Shown here in pieces: positions 1-9,016 of a DNA stretch of 64,000 nucleotides. Within the stretch, counting starts at the first letter, position 1; every line of letters begins with the position of its first letter. Location: the NCBI GenBank assembly GCA_963832725.1, contig CAWHVG010000005.1, positions 496,001-560,000 on the forward strand, read 5' to 3'. The notes under the pieces are model-generated. The model was given only the letters and a program-made list of their open reading frames with translations. It did no database searches and was not told the origin of the DNA. Both the position numbers and the translations under genes were made by a program. This DNA is from JAEZBP01 sp963832725. Lineage in GTDB: Bacteria > Myxococcota_A > Polyangia > Polyangiales > Sandaracinaceae.

Positions 1-943
1 CGAGCACGTAGCCGTCGCCCGTATCGCTCGCGATCGAGATCGTCTCCGGTGTCGAGGGATCGTCGTTCTGCGCCTCCATCGTCTCCGGGGGATTGTCGTC
101 GTGCTGGATCAGCGCGAGCGCGTAGAAGTCGTTGGCGCCGCCGGCGCGACCCGCCGCGTCGACCCAGAGCAGGTAGCTCCCCGCCAGCAGCGACGGCTGC
201 AGCGATGCCTGCGTCGGATCGACCCGCGCCACGATCTCGCTGCCCCCGGCGTCGGTGACCCAGACGTGGGCGAGATCGATGGTCGAGCCGTCGCCGTGCG
301 AGCCAGTCGGCGGAGCGAGCACGTCCAGATCGAGCGTGCCCGAGGTGATGTCGAGCGAGAAGACATCGACGTCCGTGGGCGCATCGATGCTGCCCCCGAT
401 GAGCGCGAGGTTCGAGGTGAACGTGAGCGGCTGTGCGCTCGCCGCATCGTCGCCGCTCTCCGCCTCGATGTGCACACCCATCACATCCCTCGAGACGACG
501 GCCTGGCGGAGGGCGTACTGAAAGCTCGGCGAGCCGCGCGGCGGCTCACTCGCCCACGTGCTGACATCTTGAACGAGAACGTAGTAGAGCCCGTCGGAGG
601 GCAGCCGCGAGAGGATGAAGCTATCTTCTTCTGCGCCAAAAAAGTCGTCGTTCTCCGCAATCTGCGTCATCGAGGCATCGTAGAGGGTGAGCACGGTGTC
701 CAGCGCGGGATCATCACTGGGGTTCGTGATCTGTGCCTCCAAGAGGAGCCAATCCCCCGCGTTCCCGCGAAACGAGTAGTAGTCGACGTCCCCCGCCGGA
801 TCGATGGTCCCCATCGTCGGCGACGATGTGATGGGATCCGCGCCCGCGAAGGAATCGTTGCTCAACGCTCCGAGACCGGTGCAGCCGGAAATGAGCGAGA
901 GCGCGACCCAAAGCCACCCGCTCCTCGTCGAACCCGTCATCAT
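1..943 (-). CDS. PPC-domain-like secreted lipoprotein (3' end outside window)
   Basis: The frame is open from the ATG at 943 to the window edge, so the C-terminus is missing. The start (two adjacent ATGs, the first at 943) follows a strong GGGAGGGAGG ribosome binding site. The N-terminus is a lipoprotein signal peptide with lipobox ISGC around residue 20. The mature part has two successive beta-rich segments with motifs such as DVDYYSF, LTLYDAS and GLYYVLVQD, which are typical of bacterial pre-peptidase C-terminal (PPC) domains: a D-V-D-x-Y/F strand, then L-x-L-Y-D, then G-x-Y-x-L-x-V. These domains usually sit beside secreted peptidases or act as carbohydrate or protein-binding modules. No catalytic domain is visible in the part present. 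An outer-membrane or surface location is inferred from the lipobox. The protein continues with a third similar stretch at the window edge. Confidence 0.8.
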   Translation of the reverse strand, partial: MMTGSTRSGWLWVALSLISGCTGLGALSNDSFAGADPITSSPTMGTIDPAGDVDYYSFRGNAGDWLLLEAQITNPSDDPALDTVLTLYDASMTQIAENDDFFGAEEDSFILSRLPSDGLYYVLVQDVSTWASEPPRGSPSFQYALRQAVVSRDVMGVHIEAESGDDAASAQPLTFTSNLALIGGSIDAPTDVDVFSLDITSGTLDLDVLAPPTGSHGDGSTIDLAHVWVTDAGGSEIVARVDPTQASLQPSLLAGSYLLWVDAAGRAGGANDFYALALIQHDDNPPETMEAQNDDPSTPETISIASDTGDGYVL

Positions 944-1177
944 GCCTCCCTCCCGTCGAATCGGAGATCCTCCCACGAGGCGCCTCGCCATCCGACAATA
1001 GCTGAACCGTCGTGGGCGCGCACACGCTGGACAGCGTCACGGGATCTCGTCCCTCAGTCGTCTCAGCTCGACCGCCTTTCGGCGCACCGAGCTCGAAACG
1101 CGGCGCGCCGCGGCTAGGTCGAACGGCCCCGCGCACGCGAGCGTCGTTGCCAGGGGCCCGGCCCGAACATCGTGGGG

Positions 1178-2419
1178 TCAGCCCTGCTCGCGCTCGGCGC
1201 GGCCCAGCTCGACCAGCATCAGCCAGGCTCGCACCTCGGCCCAGCGCCGGGCGCCCTCCGCCTGGACCAGACGCGCCTGCGCCGCCAGCGAGCGCCGCCG
1301 GGCGTCGAGGAGCATCATCGTGGTGGCCTCGCCCGCCTGGAGCTGGGTCGCGCGCACCTCGGCCAGACGCTCGAGCGAGGGCACGACGGTCTCCCGCAGC
1401 GTCCGCTCGACATCGCGCGCGTGCTCGACCTCGTGCGCCGTGGCGACCGCGTCGCGCCGCGCCTGCAGCACGGCCTCGTCGTGGACGGCGTCGAGGCGCT
1501 CCGCTTCGGCGAGGGCCTGCGAGCGCTGACGCGCCATCAGGTCCACCACCGGCAGGCCGAAGGTCGCGCCGCCGAAGATCATCAAGCCCGCCGGCGACTC
1601 GCGGTAGATCTGAAGCGTCGCCTGCATGGTCGGCCCGGCGTAGGCGGCGTACTCGACGTCCCGCGCGCGCTGCGCCAGCGCGTTCAGCCGCGGGGCCACG
1701 ACCGCGGGCAAATCCTCCACGCGCATCAGCGCGGCTTCGAGCGCGTCGTGCTCCGGCACCTCCGGCGAAGGCGGCGGCCCCTCCGTGTGAAGGTGATGCT
1801 CGAAGTCCCTCAGGCCCATCGCGGACGCGAGCGCCAGCACGCCCGCGACGCGGCGCCCCTCGGCCGCCAGGACGGCCAGCTCGGCCTCGCCCATGAACGC
1901 GCGCGCCTCGGCCAGGTCTGCCTCCGTCATCGCCCCGCGTGCCGCGCCGCGCTCGATGTGGGCCTCCCGGGCGCGGGCCAGCTCGAGCTCGCGGGCGGCC
2001 AGGGCGCCCTGGGCCTGGATGACGGAGAGATCGATCCACGCCCGGGCCGCCTCCAGACGGCGCGTCAGCGCGATGGCGCGGCGCTCGACGGAGAGGGCGC
2101 GACGCTCGCTCCGGGCCGCGCTCGCCCGCGCGGAGCCGAGCCCGGCCAGGCTCCAGCTCTGGTAGAACCCGACCTGCCCCTCGAACCCGCGGTCCTGCAC
2201 GACACGGATGCCCGGCAAGAACTGCAGCAGGAACCGGCTCGTCATGTCGGAGAACCCGCGGTCGTTCGCCTCCCGCGTCCGCAGCACGCGCTCCGCGCCG
2301 CGTACCTCGGGCGCGTCCTCGCCGAGCGCGAGCGCCCAATCGAAGGTCACCGCTTGCGCCGCCGCCACGGAGACGGGCGTCAAGGTCAGCAGGAGCCCCA
2401 GTACGATCGACTTCTTCAC
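1178..2419 (-). CDS. TolC-like outer-membrane efflux protein
   Basis: 413-residue protein with a Sec signal peptide of about 22 residues ending AAAQA. The mature part is mainly long amphipathic alpha helix rich in Ala, Glu and Arg, with the two-fold organisation of outer-membrane efflux (TolC/CusC) proteins: helical hairpins around residues 100-200 and 290-410, separated by short beta segments (for example QVGFYQSW near 85 and GGATFGLPVVDLM near 280). It would form a trimeric channel for an RND or ABC pump. The length fits short members of the family. No membrane-fusion protein or pump gene lies beside it, so its partner is elsewhere. The start is a GTG encoding MKKSIV; there is no ribosome binding site, but a CATACT box lies 7 nt upstream. 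Confidence 0.85.
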   Translation of the reverse strand: MKKSIVLGLLLTLTPVSVAAAQAVTFDWALALGEDAPEVRGAERVLRTREANDRGFSDMTSRFLLQFLPGIRVVQDRGFEGQVGFYQSWSLAGLGSARASAARSERRALSVERRAIALTRRLEAARAWIDLSVIQAQGALAARELELARAREAHIERGAARGAMTEADLAEARAFMGEAELAVLAAEGRRVAGVLALASAMGLRDFEHHLHTEGPPPSPEVPEHDALEAALMRVEDLPAVVAPRLNALAQRARDVEYAAYAGPTMQATLQIYRESPAGLMIFGGATFGLPVVDLMARQRSQALAEAERLDAVHDEAVLQARRDAVATAHEVEHARDVERTLRETVVPSLERLAEVRATQLQAGEATTMMLLDARRRSLAAQARLVQAEGARRWAEVRAWLMLVELGRAEREQG

Positions 2420-2426
2420 GGCGCGA

Positions 2427-2432
2427 AGTATG
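2427..2432 (-). promoter_or_regulatory. Putative -10 box of a leaderless promoter (TolC-like gene)
   Basis: CATACT lies 7 nt before the GTG start of the TolC-like gene. There is no Shine-Dalgarno sequence between them, so the transcript probably begins at or next to the start codon. Confidence 0.4.
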
Positions 2433-2775
2433 GGGACATCCGGTCGTCTTGGCCCCCGATTCGACTTGAGGATCCTCTCAGTATCTCACCAGCCTCCGCA
2501 CACGCGGGCAAACTCGACGACGAACACGTGTCCAATCTGAAAACGAGAGTGACTCTCAGGCGCGGCAGAGAGGCCATTCACCGTTCGAGGCTGGCCTCGC
2601 GGGCGCGACCTGTCGCGGCGCGGGCACGACTCGAGGAGGGCGCCGCTCCAGCGCGGGTCGAGGGACCGCGACGAATCGGACCGAGCCCCGCGATCGATTG
2701 CACGGCGACGAGCAACAACGGCCCGGCTGGGCCCGGGGGATGATCGCGGGCTACAGGAGAGGCTGCGGTGGATCG
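2433..2775. other. Intergenic region without a recognised feature
   Basis: About 340 bp between the TolC-like gene and the preceding lipoprotein gene. No convincing coding frame, hairpin terminator or repeat was seen. It must carry the upstream part of the TolC promoter. Confidence 0.4.
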
Positions 2776-3513
2776 TCAGCCGCCCGTGGTGTCCGCGCCG
2801 TCGAACGCGAGCGACGGGATGCACCAGACCCGGCCGCCGTCGACCGGCGTCGTCTCGAAGGTGCTCGGATCGAGGGTGACCTCAATCATGCGCACGTTCG
2901 TGAGCGTGCCGGTGAGGGAGGTCCGCGAGAGCGCGCTGAAGCTCACGGTGCCGGACTGGGCGAGGTAGTGCGTTCCGCAGACCGAGCGGTCGGCGTTGCA
3001 CTCCGCATCCATGATCAGGCACTCGCTGCAGGTCGCGTAGTTCTCCCCGGTGAAGGTGGAATCGTGCGGCGTGTCGGAGGCGCCCATTCCGAAGAAGAGC
3101 TCGAGGTAGAGGTCTTCGTTCGTGGTCGACATCAGGTGGCTCAGCGTCTGGTCGGGGGCGCTGGCGGTCGTGTCCGTCGTGTCCGGCGTGAAGCCCGTGA
3201 AGTCGCAGCCGCCGCTGCCGCCGTCGGTCGTCACTCCGCCGTCTGGCGTCGAGGCGTCGGCGACGATCCCCGAGTCCGCCGCTACGCTCGCGTCAGCCTG
3301 CGCCGTCCCCGCATCGCGGCCAGCGTCCCCGGCGCCGCCGTCCGTGTCGCACATGCAGATTCCGAGCGTGCCGTCGCTCCCGCAGGTCTGGGTGCCGGAG
3401 AGCGCGCCGCAGGCACAGACCTGAGTGTCGCCGGCGGAGCATTGCGAGGAGCCACCTCCGTCACAGGCGCTGGCGACCAAGAGGAGAGCGAGGCAGAGAA
3501 CGAGGCGTTGCAT
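2776..3513 (-). CDS. Secreted lipoprotein with Cys-rich head, function unknown
   Basis: 245 residues. The signal peptide MQRLVLCLALLLVASAC has a clear lipobox (ASAC, Cys 17). It is followed by a Gly/Ser tether, a short Cys-rich segment (CSAGDTQVCACG...GTQTCG) often found in myxobacterial surface proteins, an Asp/Ala/Gly-rich linker and a C-terminal globular region with five more cysteines (CSECLIMDAECN...CGTHY). I do not recognise the globular domain. The same family-less architecture recurs in this window (24425-25258). The start at 3513 was chosen because the signal peptide begins there and a TAAGCT box lies 8 nt upstream; an in-frame upstream ATG adds a segment without coding character. 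Confidence 0.75.
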   Translation of the reverse strand: MQRLVLCLALLLVASACDGGGSSQCSAGDTQVCACGALSGTQTCGSDGTLGICMCDTDGGAGDAGRDAGTAQADASVAADSGIVADASTPDGGVTTDGGSGGCDFTGFTPDTTDTTASAPDQTLSHLMSTTNEDLYLELFFGMGASDTPHDSTFTGENYATCSECLIMDAECNADRSVCGTHYLAQSGTVSFSALSRTSLTGTLTNVRMIEVTLDPSTFETTPVDGGRVWCIPSLAFDGADTTGG

Positions 3514-3521
3514 CGACACCG

Positions 3522-3527
3522 AGCTTA
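3522..3527 (-). promoter_or_regulatory. Putative leaderless -10 box (lipoprotein gene)
   Basis: TAAGCT (TANNNT class) ends 8 nt before the ATG at 3513, with no ribosome binding site between. Confidence 0.35.
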
Positions 3528-3622
3528 TCCGGGCGCGGCACGTTTGGAGAAGGGCCCTGCGCGAGCTCGAGGTGTGTCGCCCGGCCCCCCCGCGACGGAG
3601 GGCCGGTCGCATGGCGCGAGCG

Positions 3623-5534
3623 TCAGTCCAGCCAGGAGGCCAGCGCCACCAGCGGCCTCAGCGCAGCGCGCGCCACGGCCCGAAGGCTCTCGTCGTCGCG
3701 GATCGCGTCGGCGGCGTAGGGACCGAGCGCGTAGTAGGCGTGGACGAACGCCCGGCCCACCGCGTTCGTCCGCAGGTGCCGGTCGCGCAAGCGCCGCAGC
3801 ACCCCCACCCGCGGCGCCAGCGCGGAGCCGTAGGCCGCAGTGGCCACGAAGCAGGGCGAGACCGTGGTGAAGTGGATCTTCGTGGTCGTGACCTGCCCGG
3901 TCGCGATGGGCCCGTCGGCGTTGCACTCGTCCACCGCGCGCATCGCCACGTAGTAGGTCGTCTGGGGGCTCAAGCCGCCGAAGTCGACCGTCACCGTGTC
4001 GCCCGGCTGACCGTCGGTGGGCACGGTGAGCTGGACGCGGTCGATCTGCGGCTCCACCCCCTGCAGCGCCTGCTCGAAGCTAGCCTCATCGGTGATGGGG
4101 TGGATGCCGACCCGCAGGTCGTAGCGGGCGAGCTGCCGCGGGCTGTCCGGAACGCGGAAGGTGAGCTGCGCCCAGTGGTGCGAGTCGCTGTCCTCGGGGT
4201 AGGGAACGACCGTGAGCTCGCCAATCGCGCCCGGCGCCATCGGCACGTCGCAGAGGCCGACGCAGGTGCCGTCCGGCCCGCAGAATCAGCGAGCTCCCGC
4301 AGGTGCCGTCCCCCGCGGCGCAGCCCTGACCGCACTCGGGCGGCGGATGGGCTTGCTCGCACACGTTCCACGCGGGCACCGAGACCGAAAGGCGCTCACC
4401 CTGCTCGCTCATCTCGAGACGGTCCGCACCGCTTCCGGGCGCGCCGCTCGGCGAGTCGGTGATGGTGCCGTCCATGTCGTGGATGTCGCCGTCCTCGCCC
4501 TGCAGCGCGCCGTAGCCGGCAGGCTCGGAGACGCTCCACTGGCCGCCGGTGGAGGTGAGCGAGAAAGGCGCCTCGAACACGACCGAGGGCTGCCCGCGGT
4601 AGGGGTAGCCGTAGTTCAACGCCCAGTAGTCCCACATGCCGCTCGGATCGGTGGGCGTCGGGTTGGTGGTGCCGTCGTAGTGGCCGTTGTAGTCGCCCTC
4701 GACGTTCACCTCGATGAACGCGACGTAGTCGCCCTCGGGCCAGTCGGCGGGGACCTCGAAGGTGATCGATTGCGCGCGGCCGCCCGCGGGGGTCGCCATC
4801 GTCACCGCGTCAATCTCGGGCATCACCCGGCGCGCGTCGGCGGCGTAGGAGGAGACGCTCTCCGAGTCGCCACAGCCGGTGCCATCGCAGGCGGTGTAAT
4901 CGCGCCGAGGCGGATAGAACGAGTGGAGAGGGAGAGGCCGCATCATCCCGCTTCCGTCCGCGCGCTGCCACGGCTCGGCGTAGTCGTCCGCCGCGTCGGA
5001 GTCGGTGATGTAGCGGCCTTTGTTGCTCATGAACACCGACGGGCAGGTCATGGCGTCGAGGGCGTCACGGCTCGAGACCCCCCGCATGAAGCTCAGGCAG
5101 AAGTAGTCGTCGCGCGTGTTGCGCGGCTCGCCCACCGAGCCCGCCGACGAGGCGTTCCCCTCGGACGCGCGGCCGTTGAAGATGACCCGCGGGAAGGGAT
5201 CGGCGCCGGCCGCCACGCGGCGGTGCGCCCACACGGGCAGGGCGCCCTCGCGCCGGCCGTAGGGCCAACGGAAGCCGCTGTTCATCTGGGTGGCGCCGGG
5301 GCGATTGCCGATGCCGCGGAGGGCCACTGACTCGGTGAGGCCGATGGTCTGGAAGCGCGTGCCGTCGGCGCTCTCGATCCAGACGGCGATCTGCGCGCGG
5401 TCGGTCGGCGTGAACGAGAGCTGGACGCGGCGGGTCGGGCCGCTCTGGGCAGCGGCGGGCGCAGCGAACGTGAACGCAGCCACGCAGGCGAAGACGAGCC
5501 CGCGCGCGCTCGATGGTCGGCTCGAGCACGGCAT
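3623..5534 (-). CDS. Secreted protein with fibronectin-like domain and CFI-box C-terminus; frameshifted as sequenced
   Basis: Two overlapping frames together encode one protein of about 636 residues. The N-terminal part (from ATG 5534) has a Sec signal peptide ending AAPAAAQS, then a large beta-rich region containing WPEGDYVAFIEVNVEGDY. The downstream frame adds a fibronectin type III-like module (GLSPQTTYYVAMRAVDECN) and ends in PCFVATAAYGSALAP followed by a basic, hydrophobic tail. That ending is the CFI-box C-terminal motif (CFIATAAYGS) seen on surface proteins of delta-proteobacteria and myxobacteria. The frame changes at 4283-4287, where GAATC on the plus strand (GATTC on the coding strand) carries one extra base. 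Deleting it joins the frames as LICGPDGTCVGLCDVP with conserved cysteines. The gene is probably intact in the organism. The catalytic role, if any, is unknown. Confidence 0.75.
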
Positions 5535-5751
5535 GAGGCTCAAAAGTACCGCGGGAGCACGGCCCGGTCGAGCCAGAGCGCTGACCAGGAACCTGGACCG
5601 AGCAGGTCGGAGCGCCGTGGGTGCGCTACGCGGCTCGAGGCGACGCGGCGATGTGAGCATCGCCGAGCAGTGGCGAGTCGCGCAGCGTGCCCGAGCCCCC
5701 GCCAGGCCACGGGAAGGGTCGTGAATCAAGCTGCGGGGCGCGCCTCGGCCA

Positions 5752-6453
5752 TCACTCCGCGCGGACTCGGATCTGCACCTGCGTGTAGCCGAGCGAGCGC
5801 ACCAACGCTTCCACCGTCTGGCGGGCGTTGCGCTCGGCCCGCGTGAGCAAGCCGGCCTCGAGCGCCGAGCGCTCCAGCGTCTGCTCCGCCTCGCGGCGGG
5901 CGCGGGTCTCCAGCGACTCGTGCCTCCGCGCCAGCAGATCGGTCTCCCGGCGCACCACGTAGGTGCGCTGGTTGTCGAGGCGGGCGCTGAGCACGCGCGC
6001 CGGGGGCAGCGTGATCACGGCCCGCTTCGCGTCGGGCTCGACGACCACGTCGCCGTCGCGCATCTCGGAGAGATCCACGCCCGCGATCACGTCCGCCGCG
6101 GCCACCAGCAGGATGGAGTCTTCGGCGTGCACCAGCCCGCCGAGCCGGGTCTGGGTGGAGCTCATGTCGATCACGCGCTCCATGTGGAAGGAGGCCGACT
6201 CCAGCCGGGCCAGGTCGCGCACGGCCACCACCACGTCGGTGCCGGGCCGGACCACCACGGTCTCTTCGGGAGGCGGCGGAACGTCGCGGAAGAGCGACGC
6301 GATCCAGTTCGCGACGGATCCACCGAGGCACGCCAAGAGGACGAAGAGCAGCGCGAGGGACGCGATGCGCAGGCCCCGCGAGCGCACGAGACGCGGCGGC
6401 TCCGCGCGAGCGTCTCTGCCCTCTTCGCCCTCGTCCCCAGGCGTCGCGTCCAT
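5752..6453 (-). CDS. DUF4230 family membrane-anchored protein
   Basis: 233 residues. One transmembrane segment (about residues 28-50, LRIASLALLFVLLACLGG) is followed by VVVRPGTDVVVAVRDLARLESASFHM, the start of a DUF4230 domain in which an initial strand and the conserved L-x-T/S-x-x-x-x-x-E segment are followed by a beta-rich domain. The C-terminal third is charged and helical (ETRARREAEQTLERSALE), as is usual for this family. The function of DUF4230 is unknown; it is predicted to sit in the periplasm, anchored in the inner membrane. The preceding lipoprotein gene and acyl-CoA ligase run in the same direction, but the gap of about 100 bp leaves operon membership open. Confidence 0.8.
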   Translation of the reverse strand: MDATPGDEGEEGRDARAEPPRLVRSRGLRIASLALLFVLLACLGGSVANWIASLFRDVPPPPEETVVVRPGTDVVVAVRDLARLESASFHMERVIDMSSTQTRLGGLVHAEDSILLVAAADVIAGVDLSEMRDGDVVVEPDAKRAVITLPPARVLSARLDNQRTYVVRRETDLLARRHESLETRARREAEQTLERSALEAGLLTRAERNARQTVEALVRSLGYTQVQIRVRAE

Positions 6454-6555
6454 GCCCTGGTGTACCGTGTTCCGCGCCCGCGGTCACCGCTCCACGAGAC
6501 GCCACGATCGGGGTCTGACGCGCGATCGGACCGAGCCGACCCGGGCGCTCGGACC

Positions 6556-7042
6556 TCACTCTCCGAGCATGCTGGCAGCCTCGGGACAGCCGTACATGTC
6601 GACGTAGACGTCGACCGGTCCGGAAGGACAGGGGACGCGGTAGAGAATCGATGATGTGCCCGGTGGAGTTGGCGCCGACGTTGCCAACCCGCGCGCGGGC
6701 GGCGGCGGCGGGATCGCCGGTGAGCGGGTTGCCGCCCTCGGGGCACTCGAACTCGCCCGCCACGTAGCGATAGCTCTCGGTCGGACCGCAGGCGACGACG
6801 GGATCCTCCGCGCTGCGCCCGCTGCCACCCCGGCCCGTCTGGGCCGGCTCCGCGGCGACCTGCGGGGGAGGCTCCGGCGGCGGCGCGTTGGTGTTCTCGG
6901 CCACCGTGAGCTCACCGCCGCTGGTCGCCCCGCCGGCGCGGCTCGCGTCCGAAGGCCCGCCGCACGCCGCGCAGATCACGCCCGCGAGCGCGACCACCGA
7001 GAGAGACACGCGCCCCTCAGCGGTAGAGCGCCTCGAGATCAT
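6556..7042 (-). CDS. Small putative lipoprotein, frameshifted as sequenced
   Basis: The upstream frame has a signal peptide with a candidate lipoprotein cysteine (GVICAACGGPSD), a proline-rich linker and VVACGPTESYRYVAGEFECPEGGNP. It is interrupted at GHIID. The second frame supplies LYRVPCPSGPVDVYVDMYGCPEA and a stop at 6556. The junction at 6645-6649 reads GAATC on the plus strand; removing one A gives a continuous protein of about 161 residues with four to five conserved-looking cysteines. I do not recognise the family. The start is uncertain: the ATG at 7042 overlaps the end of the acyl-CoA ligase gene by 26 nt, and a GTG at 7009 preceded by GAGGGG is a plausible alternative. Tight spacing suggests translation coupled to that gene. 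Confidence 0.6.
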
Positions 7043-8816
7043 CGCCCCAGCGCTCCATCACCTTGCGGCGTTTCACGCTCATCTTCGGGGTGAGCATCCC
7101 GTTCTCGATCGTGAAGTCCTCGGTGATCAGCTTGAACTTCTTGATCTTCTCGAACTGTTTGAACTCGCCCGAGTACTTGTCGATCTGCTCGCGCATCAGC
7201 GCTTGTACGCGCTCGTTCTTCACGAGCTCATCGCCGGAGCCGCTGACGCCCTGGTCACGTGCCCACTTCTCGAGCGCCTCCATGTCCGGGACGATGAGCG
7301 CGACGTTGTAGAGCTGATTGGCGCCGTGGATGAAGGCGCTGATGATGTAGGGCGAGAGCTTGAGCTGCTCCTCGAGCGGCGCCGGAACGACGTACTTGCC
7401 GTTCTGGAGCTTGTACTGCTCCTTGATGCGCCCGGTGATGAAGAGGAAGCCGTCCTCGTCGAGGTAGCCCATGTCACCGGTGCGGAAGCCGCCGTCTTCG
7501 GTGAAGACCTTGCCGTTCTCGTCCGGCAGCGCGTGATAGCCCTTCATCACGTTGTGGCCGTAGACGATGATCTCGCCGTGCTTGGGGTCGCCGGTGACGG
7601 CGCGGTCGATGACCACCCGCACGCCCGGGATGGGCTTGCCCACGGAGCCGATCTTGCGGGCGCCGGGCCAGTTCGCGGTCGCGATGGGAGAGGTCTCGGT
7701 GAGGCCGTAGCCCTCGTAGACGGTGATGCCGAGCGAGTCGATGAACTCGGCCACCTCGCGGCTGATGGCCGCCCCACCGCTGAACGCGTACTTGAGGTTG
7801 CCGCCGAAACGCTCGCGGACCTTCGAGAAGACCAGCCGGTCGAAGACCTTGTGCTTGAAGTCGACGAAGCCGCTGCTGCGGTGCTGCTCGGCGAGCTTCT
7901 TCTTCTGCGTCGCCGTCTCGAGCGCGGTGAAGAAGAGCTTCTTCTTGATGCCGCCGTCCTCCTCGACCTTCTTCAGCACGCCGTCGTGGATCTTGTTGAA
8001 GATGCGCGGGACGCTGAAGAGGAGCGTGGGCTTCACCTCGGAGAGGTTGGAGACGATCTTCGGGACCGACTCCGCGATGCCCATCGAGGCGCCCATGGAG
8101 AAGAGCGCGTGCAGCTCGACCGTCTGCCCGAAGGAGTGCGCCCAGGGCAGGAACGAGAGCGAGCGGTCGTCCGGGTCCATCGGGAAGACCTCGTGCATCG
8201 CGCTCACGTTGCTCGCGAGGTTCGCGTGCGAGAGCAAGACGCCCTTCGGGTTGCCCGTGGTGCCCGAGGTGTAGATGAAGCCCGCGACGTCGTCCTCGCT
8301 CGGCTGGGCGACGGGCGTCGGGTGGTCGCGGCCCTTCTCCCGGAGCTGGTCGTAGGTCATCTTCGCGCCGCTCGACTTGCCGTAGACGACGACGTGCTCC
8401 AGCGAGGACAGCTCGTCCTGGAAGCCCTCGATCGCAGAGCGGATCTCGTCGTTGGCGACGAAGACCACCTTGGCGCCGCAGTCGCGCAGGATGTACTGCC
8501 AGTCCTTGGCGAGCTGCGACTCGTACATCGGCACGTACGAGGCACCGAGCCCGTAGACGGCGTACGCGCCGACGGCCCACTCGGGCCGGTTGTTGGCGAT
8601 CACGGCCACGACGTCGCCGGCCTCCACGCCGACCGACGCCAGCCCGCCGCGGATCTCGTCGGTGTGCCGGCCGAACTCGCGGTAGGTCATCCAGACCCAG
8701 CGCCCGCCCTCCTTCGTGCCGAAGAGCGGTCGCTCCGGAAAGGAGCGCACGCTGCGCTCGTAGATGTCCACCAGGGTCTTGTATTTGGGTGTGAACCGAC
8801 TCTCGTTCGTCGCCAT
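7017..8816 (-). CDS. Long-chain fatty acid-CoA ligase (AMP-forming)
   Basis: 599 residues, ANL superfamily. It activates a fatty acid to acyl-AMP and then acyl-CoA. The adenylate-forming core is plain: the P-loop-like A3 motif IYTSGTTGNPKGV near residue 190, GYGLTETSP near 360, TGDMGYLDEDGFLFITGR near 435, and the C-terminal catalytic lysine region MLTPKMSVKRRKV near 580. The long insertion with FVDFKHKVFDRLVFSKVRERFGG is typical of the bacterial long-chain (FACL) group rather than short-chain enzymes. The ATG at 8816 was chosen over an upstream GTG because AAGGGG lies 5 nt before it. The protein is cytoplasmic or peripheral at the inner membrane. It would feed beta-oxidation or phospholipid synthesis; no other fatty-acid gene is nearby. 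Confidence 0.95.
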   Translation of the reverse strand: MATNESRFTPKYKTLVDIYERSVRSFPERPLFGTKEGGRWVWMTYREFGRHTDEIRGGLASVGVEAGDVVAVIANNRPEWAVGAYAVYGLGASYVPMYESQLAKDWQYILRDCGAKVVFVANDEIRSAIEGFQDELSSLEHVVVYGKSSGAKMTYDQLREKGRDHPTPVAQPSEDDVAGFIYTSGTTGNPKGVLLSHANLASNVSAMHEVFPMDPDDRSLSFLPWAHSFGQTVELHALFSMGASMGIAESVPKIVSNLSEVKPTLLFSVPRIFNKIHDGVLKKVEEDGGIKKKLFFTALETATQKKKLAEQHRSSGFVDFKHKVFDRLVFSKVRERFGGNLKYAFSGGAAISREVAEFIDSLGITVYEGYGLTETSPIATANWPGARKIGSVGKPIPGVRVVIDRAVTGDPKHGEIIVYGHNVMKGYHALPDENGKVFTEDGGFRTGDMGYLDEDGFLFITGRIKEQYKLQNGKYVVPAPLEEQLKLSPYIISAFIHGANQLYNVALIVPDMEALEKWARDQGVSGSGDELVKNERVQALMREQIDKYSGEFKQFEKIKKFKLITEDFTIENGMLTPKMSVKRRKVMERWGDDLEALYR

Positions 8817-9016
8817 CGCATCCCCTTGCACGGCCGCGCGCCGGCGTGTCCAGCTGGAGGCATCGCCCCCAGCCCCCCGCAGAGCCGGCGGAGCCTACCA
8901 GCGGCGCCCAAAGGGTTCAAATCACCTCACATCTGCCCGGAGCAACCGTGGCGTGAGGGGCCACCGCGTGGTAGCGAGAGGCCTCCCGGCCCGGCCGCCG
9001 GGGAAGCGAGCTCGCC